Of a stretch of 44,876 bases of DNA, positions 16,661 through 25,290 are shown piece by piece. The translations under genes and the position numbers were made by a program. The notes beneath the pieces were generated by a model, which made no database searches, was not told the origin of the DNA, and was given only the letters and a program-made list of their open reading frames with translations. The stretch covers positions 1-44,876 of the forward strand of contig JALHMM010000050.1 in the NCBI GenBank assembly GCA_022844045.1, written 5' to 3'. Source of the DNA: Reyranellaceae bacterium (GTDB taxonomy: Bacteria > Pseudomonadota > Alphaproteobacteria > Reyranellales > Reyranellaceae). Position 1 is the first letter of the stretch, and every line of letters begins with the position of its first letter.

Positions 16661-16678
16661 GCGGGCGGGCGGGCGCGG

Positions 16679-18277
16679 CTACTTGTCGATCCAGACGTGC
16701 TCGAAGCGCCAGTGGTTGTAGATCGTGTTGACGGCGATGTTCACGCCCTTGACGTGAGGCTGCCAGCAGGTGCCGCCGCGCCCGTGCGAGATCACCGGGC
16801 GCGCGCCGTCCTCCTGCAGCTTCTTGTCGATCTCCCAGACCAGCGCGCGCCGCTTCTCGAAGTCGGTCATCTGCGACTGCTGGTGCATGAGCTTCTCGAG
16901 CTCGGGATTGCAGTACTGCGTATAATTGCGCTCCGAACCGCAGGCGAAGGTCTCGTAGAACACCACGTCGGGATCGTCGATGCCGACGCCCTGGACGTTC
17001 ATGCCGATGCTGTAGTCCTTACGCAGCATCCGGGCGTACCACACCGGCGTGTCGAGCGGCTCGAGCTCGGCCTCGACATGGACCTGCTTGAGGTGGTCGA
17101 TCAGGATCACCGCCGGATCGCGGTAGCTCGGGATGTTGCGGGTCGAGACCTTGAGCTTCAACGGCTTGTCCGGCCCGTAGCCCAGCTCCTTCATGATCTT
17201 GCGCGCTTCGTCGCGGCTCTTCTCGACATCGGGGCTATAGCCCGGCACGGCCGACAGGGTCTCCAGCGGCATGCCCCAGACGCCGGCGGGCGGCGGCAGC
17301 ATGGCCCCGCCCATATCGCTCTTGCCTTCACTCAGGATCTCGATGAAGGCCTTGCGGTCGAGCGCGAGCGCCAGCACGCGACGGATCCTGGCGTCATCGA
17401 ACGGTGGCTTCTCGCGGTTGACCAGCAGATTGGCCTGGGTGTTGGTCGACAGCATCTCGCAAACGGCATGGGGCGCCTGCTGCTGCAGCTCCCGCATGAT
17501 CGGGACCGTCAGGATCGACGTGAAGGTCATGTCAAACCGCCCCGACACGAAGGCCAGTACCATCGTCGAGCGGTTGGGGATGATGGTGAACTCGATCTCG
17601 TCGAGATAAGGGAGGCCGGGCTTCCAATAGTCGGGGTTCTTGGCCAGCTTCATGCCCTCGTTCTGCCGGAACTCGACGAACTTGAAGGGGCCGGTGCCGA
17701 TCGGCTTGGTGCGCATCGTCGCGGCGTTGACATGGCAGGGATAAACCGGCGAGAAGGCGCCGGCGAGCATGGTCAGGAGCGAGGGCTGCGGCCGTTCGAG
17801 GTGGAACGTCACCTCTTGATCGCCATTGGCCGACACCTGCTTGAGATTGAAGTACCAGGACTTGCGCGGGTTCTTGCGAAACCGCGCTTCGCTGGCGCCG
17901 ATCAGGCCATCCCAGGTGCATTTCACGTCGGCGCTGGTAAATGGCTTGCCGTCGTGCCACTTCACGCCCGATCGCAGCTTGAAAGTCAGCGTCTTGCCCT
18001 CGTTGCCCCAGGCCCACGACTCGGCCAGCTCCGCGACGATCACCTCGGGCTTGTTCTGCTTGGTCTTGGGATCGAAGATCACCAGGTTGTTGAACACCGA
18101 CATGAAGGGCATGACGGTGGAGATCGTCGCCTCCTCATGGATCGAGGCGCTGGGCGGGTTGTCCATATGCGTCAGGCGCAACACGCCGCCGGATTTCTGA
18201 GCCAGCGCCGCATCGGCGACCAGCGAAGCAGCGGCGAGCACGATGGCGGCTGCGATCATCGTCAGCGGACGAGACAT
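16679..18277 (-). CDS. ABC transporter solute-binding protein, family 5 (orphan)
   Basis: A 532-residue periplasmic binding protein of the peptide/nickel/opine class. The Sec signal peptide has a positively charged start, a hydrophobic core to about residue 22 and an ALA site near 24-26. Typical blocks follow: LAESWAWGNEGKTLTFKLR, then GVKWHDGKPFTSADV. ATG 18277 has GGAGGG upstream. No permease or ATPase gene is adjacent; the neighbours are an AhpD-like gene and a CoA-transferase. It may share the permeases encoded at 31-33 kb or elsewhere. Ligand unknown. Confidence 0.93.
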   Translation of the reverse strand: MSRPLTMIAAAIVLAAASLVADAALAQKSGGVLRLTHMDNPPSASIHEEATISTVMPFMSVFNNLVIFDPKTKQNKPEVIVAELAESWAWGNEGKTLTFKLRSGVKWHDGKPFTSADVKCTWDGLIGASEARFRKNPRKSWYFNLKQVSANGDQEVTFHLERPQPSLLTMLAGAFSPVYPCHVNAATMRTKPIGTGPFKFVEFRQNEGMKLAKNPDYWKPGLPYLDEIEFTIIPNRSTMVLAFVSGRFDMTFTSILTVPIMRELQQQAPHAVCEMLSTNTQANLLVNREKPPFDDARIRRVLALALDRKAFIEILSEGKSDMGGAMLPPPAGVWGMPLETLSAVPGYSPDVEKSRDEARKIMKELGYGPDKPLKLKVSTRNIPSYRDPAVILIDHLKQVHVEAELEPLDTPVWYARMLRKDYSIGMNVQGVGIDDPDVVFYETFACGSERNYTQYCNPELEKLMHQQSQMTDFEKRRALVWEIDKKLQEDGARPVISHGRGGTCWQPHVKGVNIAVNTIYNHWRFEHVWIDK

Positions 18278-18402
18278 CGTCGTTCCCTCCCGGCCGGCGC
18301 TTTCTCAGTTGGCGCGCTAAGCTCTCATCAGGAAACACTAGAGCACGGACGCACGCTTGTCGAAGGCGTCCGCGGATGGGCGGTGCAGGGAGTGAAGACA
18401 GC

Positions 18403-20544
18403 ATGACGTTATTGGCTGGCTTCAATGTGGTGCAGATCGGCGTCGGTTCGGCCGCCGCGGTCTGCGGCCGCGTGCTCGCCGATGTCGGCGCGCACGTGAC
18501 CTGCATTGGCGCGCGCGGCGACACCGCGCTCTTGGCTCATCTGAATCACGGCAAGGCCGTCGCTGCGCGCGACGATCTGGCGAACGCCCACATGATCGTG
18601 CGCGAGGGTTGGCCGGCGGGCCCTTACGACCTTGCCGGGCTGCGGCAACTCAATGCGTCGGCGACGATCGTCACGATCTCACCCTATGGCGAGACGGGGC
18701 CGCAGGCGAACGATCCCGCCAGCGATCTGACGCTGTTCTTCGCCAGCGGCATTGCGCGTCTGCTGACCGGACAGATCGACGATCTGTCGGAGGCACCCAT
18801 TCGTCCAGTGGGCGAGCAATCCGCCTTCATCGCGGGACTGGCCGCGGCCTGCGCCGGCATGCATGCGTCGCAGGGCAATCAGCCCGGTGCCTCCATCGAC
18901 GTGTCGATCCAGGAGGCCCTGGCGACGCTCGCCATGACCGAGCTCGCGCGCGTCGGCCTCGGCGGCCGGAGCTGGGATCGTAAACGTGCCGGCGACGGCA
19001 ACGGCGCGACGGTAACGATCCTGCCGGCGCGCGACGGCCATGTCGCGATATCGCCGCGCGAGGAAAAGCAGTGGACGTCGTGGCTGAAGGCGATGGGCTC
19101 GCCCGCCTGGGGCGCCGATCCGCGATTCCGCGCGAAGCCCGATCGGGTGAAGAACTGGGACGCCCTGCATGCGCTGATGTCGGAATGGAGTGTGCGGCAC
19201 GACAAGCAATGGATCGCCGACACCGCGCAGCGTGCCCATGTCCCGAGCCTGCCGCTGCGCGATATCCACGAGCACCTCGATACGCCGCAGATGCGCCATC
19301 GCCAGTACTATCAGCGCCGCGATCTGGCGGGGACGACGCTCCAGGTGCCGGGCACACCGTTCGGCCTCGGCATCGCGCCCGCGAGCCTGAAACCGCGCGC
19401 GCCTGATGGTCCGATGCCGTTGTCTGGCGTGCGCGTGCTCGATTTCAGCTGGGTGATCGCCGGCCCGACAACGACGCGCTACCTCGCCGCGATGGGCGCC
19501 GACGTGATCAAGGTCGAGGCGCCCGGCAGCGGCGACCCGGGACGCGCTTCCGAACTGCATACGGTGCTCGGACAGGCGAAGCGCGCCATCGTCCTCGACC
19601 TCAAAAGGCCGGAAGCGTTGGAGATCGCACGCGCGCTCGCCTCAAAGTCCGACATCCTGATCGAGAACTATGCATCAGGCGTGATGGACCGGCTCGGCCT
19701 CGGCGCCGAGGCGATGAAGGCGATCAATTCGGATCTCATCTACATCTCCGCATCGGGGATGGGTCGCACCGGCCCGGATTCCCAGGCGGTGGCGTACGGG
19801 ACGCTGCTGCAGTGCTACGCCGGGTTCGCCGGGCTCAATCGTCACCCCGGCGTGGCGCCGCGTATCGGCTTCGCCTGGCTGGATCCCATGTGTGCGCTGA
19901 TGCTCGCCTTCGTCGCGGCCGCGTCGCTGTGGCAGCGGCGGCATGCCGGCGGTGTCGCGCGGGTCGACTTCTCGATGATCGAGGCGATGCTGTGGACCAT
20001 GGCCGAGCCGCTGCTCGCGACCCAGCTCGGTGCGCCGGTGAGGCCTGCGGGCAATATGTCGACGCGGTATGCACCGCACGGTGCCTGGCGCTGCACCGGC
20101 AACGACGACTGGATCGGTGTCGCGGTGCGCACCCAGGCCGAGTGGCGAACGCTGTGCGGCCTCGTGCCGGGATTGTCGAGCATGGCCACGCTCGATCTCG
20201 CCGAGCGCATGGCCAAGCAACGCGCCATCGACGCGGCCTTGACCGCGTGGGCCGCTGATCAGACGGCCTCCGTCGCAGCCAGAACGCTGTTGGATGCCGG
20301 CGTTCCCTCAGCCGCGCTGGCACGTTCCGATGACTTGCTGAAGAGTCCGCACCTGGCCGCCCGCGGGTTCTGGGACAGTCACGGCACGGGTATGCTGCCG
20401 GGGTTGCCCTGGCGCGCCAGCTTCGGCCGAACGATCGGCCCGGCGCCGGCGATGGGCGCGCATACCGATGAAGTGCTCGTCAGCGTCCTCGGGCTGACAC
20501 CTGAACGCATCGCCGAACTGCGGGCGAGCGGCGCGCTGGGTTAG
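18403..20544 (+). CDS. Fused double-domain class III CoA-transferase
   Basis: A 713-residue protein with two CaiB-type domains in tandem. The N-terminal half (about 1-330) is divergent: where the catalytic Asp should be it reads VGEQSAFIAGL (136-146), with no Asp, so this half is probably inactive. The C-terminal half (about 338-713) is canonical, with GADVIKVEAP (365-374) and catalytic Asp494 in FAWLDPMC. Single-domain family members dimerise as interlocked rings; the fusion may mimic such a dimer with one active site. I chose ATG 18403 from the domain start; an in-frame ATG lies at 18376. Divergent from the solute-binding protein. Confidence 0.9.
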   Translation: MTLLAGFNVVQIGVGSAAAVCGRVLADVGAHVTCIGARGDTALLAHLNHGKAVAARDDLANAHMIVREGWPAGPYDLAGLRQLNASATIVTISPYGETGPQANDPASDLTLFFASGIARLLTGQIDDLSEAPIRPVGEQSAFIAGLAAACAGMHASQGNQPGASIDVSIQEALATLAMTELARVGLGGRSWDRKRAGDGNGATVTILPARDGHVAISPREEKQWTSWLKAMGSPAWGADPRFRAKPDRVKNWDALHALMSEWSVRHDKQWIADTAQRAHVPSLPLRDIHEHLDTPQMRHRQYYQRRDLAGTTLQVPGTPFGLGIAPASLKPRAPDGPMPLSGVRVLDFSWVIAGPTTTRYLAAMGADVIKVEAPGSGDPGRASELHTVLGQAKRAIVLDLKRPEALEIARALASKSDILIENYASGVMDRLGLGAEAMKAINSDLIYISASGMGRTGPDSQAVAYGTLLQCYAGFAGLNRHPGVAPRIGFAWLDPMCALMLAFVAAASLWQRRHAGGVARVDFSMIEAMLWTMAEPLLATQLGAPVRPAGNMSTRYAPHGAWRCTGNDDWIGVAVRTQAEWRTLCGLVPGLSSMATLDLAERMAKQRAIDAALTAWAADQTASVAARTLLDAGVPSAALARSDDLLKSPHLAARGFWDSHGTGMLPGLPWRASFGRTIGPAPAMGAHTDEVLVSVLGLTPERIAELRASGALG

Positions 20545-20548
20545 ACGC

Positions 20549-21466
20549 TCAGAACTCACCGCTGCGATAGGCCTCGTCGAGGCGCTTGGCGTCCTCTTCC
20601 GACAGGTCAGGCCAGGCCTCGCCGCGCTTGCGCAGCTTGCCCTTGAAATTCGGCTTGCGTTTGGCGTTGAACGCCTGCCGGCCTTCCTCGCCGTCGATCG
20701 TGGTCTGGATCAGGAGCGAGTTGATCAGGTTCTGCACGTGCCACGCCTGGTCGGTCGGCAGGTCGCCGAAGCGCACCACGAACTCCTTCATCATGCGCAC
20801 CGCCACCGGCGGCAGGGTGCAGATGTGCCGCGCCATCTTTTCGGCGCGCTCCAGCAGCTGCGCGTGCGGCACGACCTCGTTGATCAGGCCGATGCGCAGC
20901 GCCTCCTGCGCGTCGAACGGCTCGTCGGTCAGCAGGATCTTCATGGCGTCGATGTAGCGCAGCTGCTTGGCGAGCAGGCTGGCGCCCGGCCCATGGCCCA
21001 GCCAACCCTGGGTCAGCAGCGCGAACTTGAAGCGCGCATGCTCGGCGCTGGCGATGCGGATGTCGGTCGAGGCGAGCAGGATGTAGAGCCCGGCGCCCGC
21101 CGCCCAGCCGTTGACCGCGGCGATCACCGGCTTCCAAACACGGGGATAGTGATCGCCCATGCGCCCGTCGACGCCGGTCCTCTGGCCGTGCACGGTGCCC
21201 GCCAGCGGCCAGAAGATGCGCTGGGTGCGCAGGAGCTCGCGCTCCTCCTCGGTGATGCCCTTGCGGGGCGCGAGGTTGTGGCCGCCGCAGAAATGCGTGT
21301 CGCCCTTGCCGGTAAGGATCGCGCAGCGAATCGCGCGATCCTCCCACATGTCGATCCACGCCTCCGAGATCGCGTCGGAGGTCGGCTTGTCCAGGATGTT
21401 CGCCTTGCCGGGATTGTTCAGCGTGATGTAGGCGACGCCGTCACGCTTCTCGTAGTCGATGGCCAC
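20549..21466 (-). CDS. Enoyl-CoA hydratase/isomerase-family (crotonase) protein, atypical
   Basis: A 305-residue crotonase-fold protein. The family core PVIAAVNGWAAGAGL supplies the oxyanion-hole backbone, followed by DIRIASAEHARF. Where enoyl-CoA hydratases have their two catalytic Glu I see Tyr (GAGLYILL) and a hydrophobic Leu (FALLTQG), so simple hydratase activity is doubtful. Other crotonase reactions use different residues. An N-terminal GKANILDKPTSDAI and a basic-then-acidic C-terminal tail (about 270-305) extend the fold. It converges on the double CoA-transferase with a 4-bp gap. Confidence 0.88.
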   Translation of the reverse strand: MAIDYEKRDGVAYITLNNPGKANILDKPTSDAISEAWIDMWEDRAIRCAILTGKGDTHFCGGHNLAPRKGITEEERELLRTQRIFWPLAGTVHGQRTGVDGRMGDHYPRVWKPVIAAVNGWAAGAGLYILLASTDIRIASAEHARFKFALLTQGWLGHGPGASLLAKQLRYIDAMKILLTDEPFDAQEALRIGLINEVVPHAQLLERAEKMARHICTLPPVAVRMMKEFVVRFGDLPTDQAWHVQNLINSLLIQTTIDGEEGRQAFNAKRKPNFKGKLRKRGEAWPDLSEEDAKRLDEAYRSGEF

Positions 21467-21488
21467 GCGAACCTCCTCCCCACCTTTT

Positions 21489-21553
21489 TGTCATCCCGAG
21501 CGCAGCGAGGGATCTAGGGCGATCCTGGATTCCTCGCTCCGCTCGGAATGACA
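21489..21553. repeat. Palindromic intergenic repeat (TGTCATCCCGAGCG family)
   Basis: The arms run from TGTCATCCCGAGCG at 21489 to CGCTCGGAATGACA at 21553, with one mismatch. It is the second window copy of the family seen at 9789-9854, in the same outer-arm arrangement but with a different middle. It lies between the stop of the acyl-CoA dehydrogenase and the start of the crotonase on the same strand. Confidence 0.85.
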
Positions 21554-21561
21554 GGCGGTTA

Positions 21562-22833
21562 CTAGCGCGGCCGGCTGACCTCGGCGCGGCCCACCACCAT
21601 GTGATGCACCTCGTCCGGACCGTCGGCGAAGCGCAGGTGCCGCTGGTGCTGGTACATCTCGGCGAGCGGCGTCCAATGCGAGATGCCGGTGGCGCCGTGG
21701 ATCTGGATCGCCTGGTCGATGATCGTGCACACCTTCTCCGGCACCATGGCCTTGACCATGCTGACCCACACGCGCGCCTCGCGGTTGCCCAGCACGTCCA
21801 TCGCTTTGGCCGCCTTCAGCACCATCAGGCGCATCGCCTCGATCTCGATGCGCGCGCGCGACACGGTCTCCAGGTTCTTGCCAAGCTGGATGAGCTGCTT
21901 GCCGAAGGCGGTGCGGGTCGAGCCACGCTTGACCATCAGGTCCAGCGCCTTTTCCGCCTGGCCGATCGAGCGCATGCAGTGATGGATGCGGCCCGGCCCG
22001 AGGCGCAGCTGCGAGATCTCGAAGCCGCGTCCCTCGCCCAGCAGGATGTTCTCCGCCGGCACGCGCACATCGTCGAACTTGATGTGCATGTGGCCGCGCG
22101 GCGCGTGGTCGTGGCCGAAGACATACATCGGGCCGAGGATCTTCACGCCGGGCGTGTCGATGGGCACCAGGATCTGCGACTGCTGGAACTGCGGCGAGGC
22201 GTCAGGGCTGGTCTTGACCATGGTGATCATGATCTTGCAGCGCGGATCGCCGGCGCCCGAGATGAAATACTTCTCGCCGTTGATCACCCATTGATCGCCG
22301 ACCAGCACGGCGCGCGTCTCGATGTTCTTGGCATCGGACGAGGCGACGTTCGGCTCGGTCATGGCATAGGCCGAGCGGATCTCGCCATTGAGCAGCGGCT
22401 TGAGCCACTTCTCCTTCTGCGCCGGCGTGCCAACACGCTCCAGCACTTCCATGTTGCCCGTATCGGGGGCCGAGCAGTTCAGCGTCTCCGACGCCAGCGG
22501 CTGCTTGCCCAATTCGGCGGCGATGTAGGCGTAGTCGAGGTTGGTCAGGCCGCGGCCGATCTCCGAGCCGGGCAGGAAGAAGTTCCACAGGCCGGAGGCC
22601 TTGGCCTTGTTCTTGGCGACCTCGAGCAGTTCGAGCTGGCCGGGCGCCCAGGACCACGGGTCCTTACGCCCCTCGCCCAGGCGAAAGAACTCTTCCGCCA
22701 TCGGCTCGACGTTGTCGGCGATGTGCTTCTTGACCGCGTCGAAGAGCGGCTGCGACGCCTTCGACATGGCGAGGTTGTTGAGTTCGGCTTCGAGATCGGG
22801 GCGGATTGGGGTGACCGCGGCGCGCTGGCTCAT
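21562..22833 (-). CDS. Acyl-CoA dehydrogenase (ACAD10/11-like)
   Basis: A 423-residue flavoprotein that makes the 2,3-double bond in acyl-CoA. It has the classic blocks YAMTEPNVASSD (FAD/substrate loop), WVINGEKYFISGAG, and a C-terminal LRFADGPDEVHH that in ACAD10/11-type enzymes carries the catalytic acidic residue and FAD contact. ATG 22833 is preceded by GAGGA; the frame stays open upstream but without a ribosome site. A TGTCATCCC-type repeat separates it from the crotonase downstream on the same strand, so they may still share a transcript. Cytoplasmic. Confidence 0.94.
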   Translation of the reverse strand: MSQRAAVTPIRPDLEAELNNLAMSKASQPLFDAVKKHIADNVEPMAEEFFRLGEGRKDPWSWAPGQLELLEVAKNKAKASGLWNFFLPGSEIGRGLTNLDYAYIAAELGKQPLASETLNCSAPDTGNMEVLERVGTPAQKEKWLKPLLNGEIRSAYAMTEPNVASSDAKNIETRAVLVGDQWVINGEKYFISGAGDPRCKIMITMVKTSPDASPQFQQSQILVPIDTPGVKILGPMYVFGHDHAPRGHMHIKFDDVRVPAENILLGEGRGFEISQLRLGPGRIHHCMRSIGQAEKALDLMVKRGSTRTAFGKQLIQLGKNLETVSRARIEIEAMRLMVLKAAKAMDVLGNREARVWVSMVKAMVPEKVCTIIDQAIQIHGATGISHWTPLAEMYQHQRHLRFADGPDEVHHMVVGRAEVSRPR

Positions 22834-23113
22834 CGGGGTTTCCTCGGTTGGTGCGACTGGCTTTCTCGCCGCCCAATCCCGACAGACCCCGCCTGCCCGG
22901 TCAATCGCGCAGTTGGCACTAGCGGGCGACAACGTCGTGTAGCGAAACCGGCGTGGTTCGGGGCCAGTTCCAATCGGCCGGTGACGCCGAGCTCCGATCC
23001 TCGTCCCGATAGGGCCGGGTACCGGTCGGCGGCCTCACGCGCCACGTCGATTCATCTGGTAGAGTAGTTGGATGGCGGACTAACGAGCTTCTGCCAGCTA
23101 TCGGGAAATCGCC

Positions 23114-24142
23114 ATGGCCGAAATCCTCGCTTTAGGCATCTCGCACTATCCGCCGCTGTGGGGTCCCGACGACCGCATGGCCTGGATCCTCAAGCGCATG
23201 ATGCAGAATCCCAACCTGCCGGAGGCGCTGCGCACGCCGCGGGGCTGGCCGGCGCCGATGCGCGACGAATGGGGCAACGACGAGGGCGCTTCCGCCGCCG
23301 CGCGCCATCGCGCCGATCTCGTCGCCCAGCTGGCACGCACGCGCGCGGCGCTCGACGCCTTCAATCCCGATTTCGTGCTGATCTGGGGCGACGACCAGTA
23401 CGAGAACTTCAAGGAGGACATCGTCCCGCCCTACTGCGTCAGCGCCTATGATCGCTTCAAGTTCGCCGTGCCGCCGGGCAATGTCTGGGGCGAGTCGGAC
23501 AAGGTCTACGATCTGCCAGGTCATCGCGCGGCGGCCAAGATGCTGGCCAGCCGGCTGATCGAGGACAGCTTCGACACCGCCTACGCCTACAAGCCGCTGC
23601 ACCATCCGCTGGGCCACGCGTTCAGCAACGCCGTCATGTACCTCGACTACGCGCGCACGGGTTTCGGCTATCCCATCGTGCCCTTCGCCATCAATTGCTA
23701 TGGCCGGCGCGTGCTGGCGCAGCGCGGCGGCCTGCCGGTCTTCGACCGCGTCATCGCCGACGAGGATCTCGATCCGCCGGCGCCGACGCCGAAGCGTCTG
23801 TTCGATCTCGGCGCCGCTACGGCGCGTATCCTCGCCGAGTCGCCCTACCGCGTCGCGCTGCTGGCCTCGTCGGGCTGGTCGCACGCCTTCCTGACGGCGA
23901 AGAATCATTTCCTCTACCCCGACACACCGGCCGATCGGCGGATGTACGAGGCGCTGCGCAACGCCGACTGGCCGACCTGGCGCGGCTATTCCGGCGCCCA
24001 GGTCGAGGACAGCGGCCAGCAGGAGATCCTGAACTGGATGTGCCTGGCCGGCGCGCTCAGCGAGCTCAAGCGCGCGCCGAAGGAGACCGGCTTCGTCGAC
24101 ACCTGGATCTTCAATTCGTCAAAGGCGTTTCTGATCGCCTGA
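23114..24142 (+). CDS. LigB-type class III extradiol ring-cleavage dioxygenase
   Basis: A 342-residue member of the LigB superfamily, iron(II) enzymes that cleave catechol-type rings. His11 in ISHYPPLWG matches the first iron ligand of the family. WGDDQYENF (about 95-103), the His-rich LHHPLGHAF block and the SSGWSHAF block match further LigB-fold positions. It looks like a fused or stand-alone catalytic unit; no LigA-type small subunit is adjacent. ATG 23114 has GGGAAA upstream. It converges on the TetR gene with a 24-bp overlap. Ring substrate unknown. Confidence 0.87.
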   Translation: MAEILALGISHYPPLWGPDDRMAWILKRMMQNPNLPEALRTPRGWPAPMRDEWGNDEGASAAARHRADLVAQLARTRAALDAFNPDFVLIWGDDQYENFKEDIVPPYCVSAYDRFKFAVPPGNVWGESDKVYDLPGHRAAAKMLASRLIEDSFDTAYAYKPLHHPLGHAFSNAVMYLDYARTGFGYPIVPFAINCYGRRVLAQRGGLPVFDRVIADEDLDPPAPTPKRLFDLGAATARILAESPYRVALLASSGWSHAFLTAKNHFLYPDTPADRRMYEALRNADWPTWRGYSGAQVEDSGQQEILNWMCLAGALSELKRAPKETGFVDTWIFNSSKAFLIA

Positions 24143-24769
24143 GGCCTGATCGCCCGCGCCGCGCGCGATCCCGCCGCCCAGCACGCGCATCAGCTCGTCG
24201 GCCACGTCGTCGGCGCTCATCTCGCCCTCGGGGTCGAACCACTCGGCCGCCCAGGTGAGCGCGCCCATGGCCAGCATGCGCACCACCGACAGGTCGAAGC
24301 CTGGGCGCAGCAGCCCCTTGCGCTCGGCTTCGCGCAGCAGGCCGGCGAAGATCGCGGCGTATTCGCGTTCCTGCGCCATGTGCTGCTCGCGCAGCCGCTT
24401 GGGCAGGCGGCGGATCGACCTGAGGCGCGAGGAGAAGTGTTCCCTGAGCGTGTACTTGAAATGCGCGCCCAGCCCCGCGCGCAACCGCAGCAGCGGCGAG
24501 CTGTCGGCGCCGGCCTCCTCGATGGCGCGCATCACCGCCTGGCGCGCGCCATCGACGCCGCTTTCCAGCACCGCGCGCATGATCTCGTCGCGCGAGGCGA
24601 AGTGGTAGTAGATGCTGCCGGCCTCGATCTTGGCCGCCGCGGCGATGGCGCGCACCGTCACCTCGTCCGAGCCATGTTCCTGGAACAGGCGCGTGGCGAC
24701 CTCGATCAGACGCGCCCGGGTCCGCTCGGCCTTCGTGATCTTGGTCTCGATCAAGGGCGCAGCCTGCAT
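24119..24769 (-). CDS. TetR-family transcriptional regulator
   Basis: A 216-residue repressor-type regulator. The N-terminal helix-turn-helix spans about residues 17-60 (TRLFQEHGSDEVTVRAIAA, then GSIYYHFASRDEIM). The C-terminal half is helical and likely binds an acyl-CoA or aromatic ligand. ATG 24769 overlaps the stop of the oxygenase beta subunit by one base (TGATG), so it is coupled to the oxygenase genes and may repress them. The candidate operator between the alpha subunit and ferredoxin genes would fit such a role. The last 24 bases overlap the LigB-type gene on the other strand. Confidence 0.92.
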   Translation of the reverse strand: MQAAPLIETKITKAERTRARLIEVATRLFQEHGSDEVTVRAIAAAAKIEAGSIYYHFASRDEIMRAVLESGVDGARQAVMRAIEEAGADSSPLLRLRAGLGAHFKYTLREHFSSRLRSIRRLPKRLREQHMAQEREYAAIFAGLLREAERKGLLRPGFDLSVVRMLAMGALTWAAEWFDPEGEMSADDVADELMRVLGGGIARGAGDQASGDQKRL

Positions 24770-25290
24770 CAGACGATGATCGTCAGCTTGCCCGGGTACA
24801 GCATGTCCATGTCGAGGATCGAGCGCTTGGCCTTGATCTTCCATGGTTGGCGGGCGCAATCGATGCGGTAGACGTGCTTGCCGTAGTAGGTGTCGACCAT
24901 GCCGCGCTTGGCGCGATAGGTGACGAAATTGCAGGTGACGTCGGCGACGCCGTCGCTCATGCCGGTGATGCGCACGTTGCTGATCATGTGGCGCTGACGC
25001 GAGCGGGGAAACTCCGAGTGTGCTTCCTTCTTCGTCAGGCGCACGACACGCTCGCGCAGCCGCACGTAATCATCCGCGATGTAGAACAGCGAGGTCGCCG
25101 GATCGGTCTCGCTGCCGTCGCCCGTCGGCGGCACCTCGTAGGTCGCGCCCTCGGCGAACATCGCGAACCATTCCTCGATACGCCATTCGTCGAGCAGCTC
25201 GGCTTCGAGATAGAGGAAGTCCTCGATGCCCGCGCGCAACACGCCATTGGCAGCAGGCAGACCTGGCGCCGAGCAGGCATCGGGGATCAT
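24769..25290 (-). CDS. Ring-hydroxylating oxygenase beta subunit
   Basis: A 173-residue protein of the SnoaL-like/cystatin-like fold used by beta subunits of Rieske oxygenases, which help hold the alpha trimer together. Markers are FLYLEAELLDEWRIEEW near the N-terminus and the family's SRQRHMISNVRI strand (about 97-108). ATG 25290 overlaps the alpha subunit stop by four bases (ATGA), with a GGAGGG site inside the alpha gene, indicating balanced co-translation. Confidence 0.93.
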   Translation of the reverse strand: MIPDACSAPGLPAANGVLRAGIEDFLYLEAELLDEWRIEEWFAMFAEGATYEVPPTGDGSETDPATSLFYIADDYVRLRERVVRLTKKEAHSEFPRSRQRHMISNVRITGMSDGVADVTCNFVTYRAKRGMVDTYYGKHVYRIDCARQPWKIKAKRSILDMDMLYPGKLTIIV

